Origin: Mastigamoeba balamuthi
Lineage: Eukaryota; Evosea; Mastigamoebida; Mastigamoebidae
Direction: 5' to 3'
DNA length: 64,000 nucleotides
Assembly: GCA_902651635.1 (NCBI GenBank)
Contig: CACRSC010000063.1
Location: forward strand, 62,001-126,000
In this document: piece by piece, positions 63,674 through 64,000 of the stretch
Numbering within the stretch: position 1 is the stretch's first letter
Layout: every line of letters starts with the position of its first letter
Position numbers and translations under genes: made by a program
The notes under the pieces: generated by a model
What the model was told of the DNA's origin: nothing
Seen by the model: only the letters and a program-made list of their open reading frames with translations
The model's database searches: none

Positions 63674-64000
63674 ATGTCGTCGGCGAGCGAGGAGATGGCT
63701 GTGGCGATGCCCCGGCCGCTGCGCGTGTCGAGCAGCGCGGTGCTCGCGTTGAACGCGCTGTGGGAGTCGGACGACGGCGCGCAGGACATCGGGCCGAGCT
63801 GCACGTCGACGCCGCAGACCGCGACGACGCACGCGACGCTGCGCGCGGCGCTCGAGTCCGGGGACGCCCACGGCATCACGGCGGCGGTCGCAGGGCTGGG
63901 CCGCGACCGCATCGACGGGCTCGTCTGCGAGTACCAGAAGGAGTTCGCAGGGTCGCACCCAAAGGACCTCATCGACCAGCGGGTGGCCCCGGGCCTCTTC
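63674..64000 (+). CDS. Partial gene, possibly annexin-like
   Basis: Opens with ATG 63674 (MSSASEEMAVAMPRPLRVSS) and stays open to the window end, 109 codons. After a Ser/Thr-rich N-terminus comes a helical region: HATLRAALESGDAHGITAAV, then LVCEYQKEFAGSHPKDLIDQ. The last phrase resembles the second half of an annexin repeat (Y...F...DLI), but the GxGT-type calcium loop is not seen in this fragment. It needs the downstream sequence; annexin is only a suggestion. Codon use is coding-like. Confidence 0.55.
   Translation, partial: MSSASEEMAVAMPRPLRVSSSAVLALNALWESDDGAQDIGPSCTSTPQTATTHATLRAALESGDAHGITAAVAGLGRDRIDGLVCEYQKEFAGSHPKDLIDQRVAPGLF

Overview
This is a nuclear contig from a single-celled eukaryote. 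Most genes are split by short GT-AG introns (about 30 to 400 bp, usually 50 to 200) and exon third positions are strongly G/C. The gene set is rich in Ras and Rho regulators, PH domains, protein kinases and an amoeba-type 34 kDa actin-bundling protein. An amoebozoan, perhaps Archamoebae-like, fits best. That placement is inference; no rRNA or other marker gene is present. Two AT-rich stretches (1 to about 2,300 and about 25,400 to 30,000) look compositionally foreign to the rest.

Layout. 1-2,359: AT-rich, with a decayed MFS transporter and a chromodomain remnant of a retroelement. 2,360-5,176: small housekeeping genes (LLPH-like ribosome biogenesis factor, two small hypotheticals, RNA polymerase subunit RPB6, and a TXNL4B/DIM1-type spliceosomal thioredoxin-fold protein head-to-head with RPB6). 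5,447-20,439: a PH-domain pseudokinase, a Polo-like kinase, a 1,316-residue disordered protein carrying 12 LFGFGKKK-type motifs, and a TMEM94-like P-type-ATPase relative. 20,575-21,059: a poly-G run and an assembly gap. 21,327-25,411: a RhoGEF-PH-RhoGAP protein divergent from a syntaxin-17-like SNARE with a glycine-rich membrane hairpin. 25,412-30,013: AT-rich, almost empty, with an apparently artefactual contig overlap. 30,014-38,101: an LRR-ADP-ribosyltransferase-SH3 protein and two tandem integrin-alpha-like FG-GAP surface proteins. 38,530-48,282: PDK1, a SET-domain protein, a HEAT-like protein and two hypotheticals. 49,045-64,000: an ARM-repeat protein, a PH-Ras-like GTPase fusion, an actin-bundling protein, a MAPK-phosphatase-like DUSP, a RasGEF, a TOM1/GPR137-like 7TM protein, a coiled-coil/C2-like/kinase protein, an LmbE/PIG-L-type deacetylase and a gene cut by the window end.

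Together the genes suggest phosphoinositide, Ras and Rho signalling to the cytoskeleton and surface (PDK1, RasGEF, RhoGEF-GAP, PH proteins, actin bundler, FG-GAP receptors) with basic nuclear functions between. No operon-like logic is expected. Several pairs are head-to-head with short shared promoter regions. A recurrent AAATATCT/GATATCT element lies about 20 to 120 bp upstream of many start codons and is a candidate core promoter motif.

Exon boundaries were worked out by hand from reading frame, GT/GC-AG signals and family alignment from memory. Gene ends are firmer than internal junctions.
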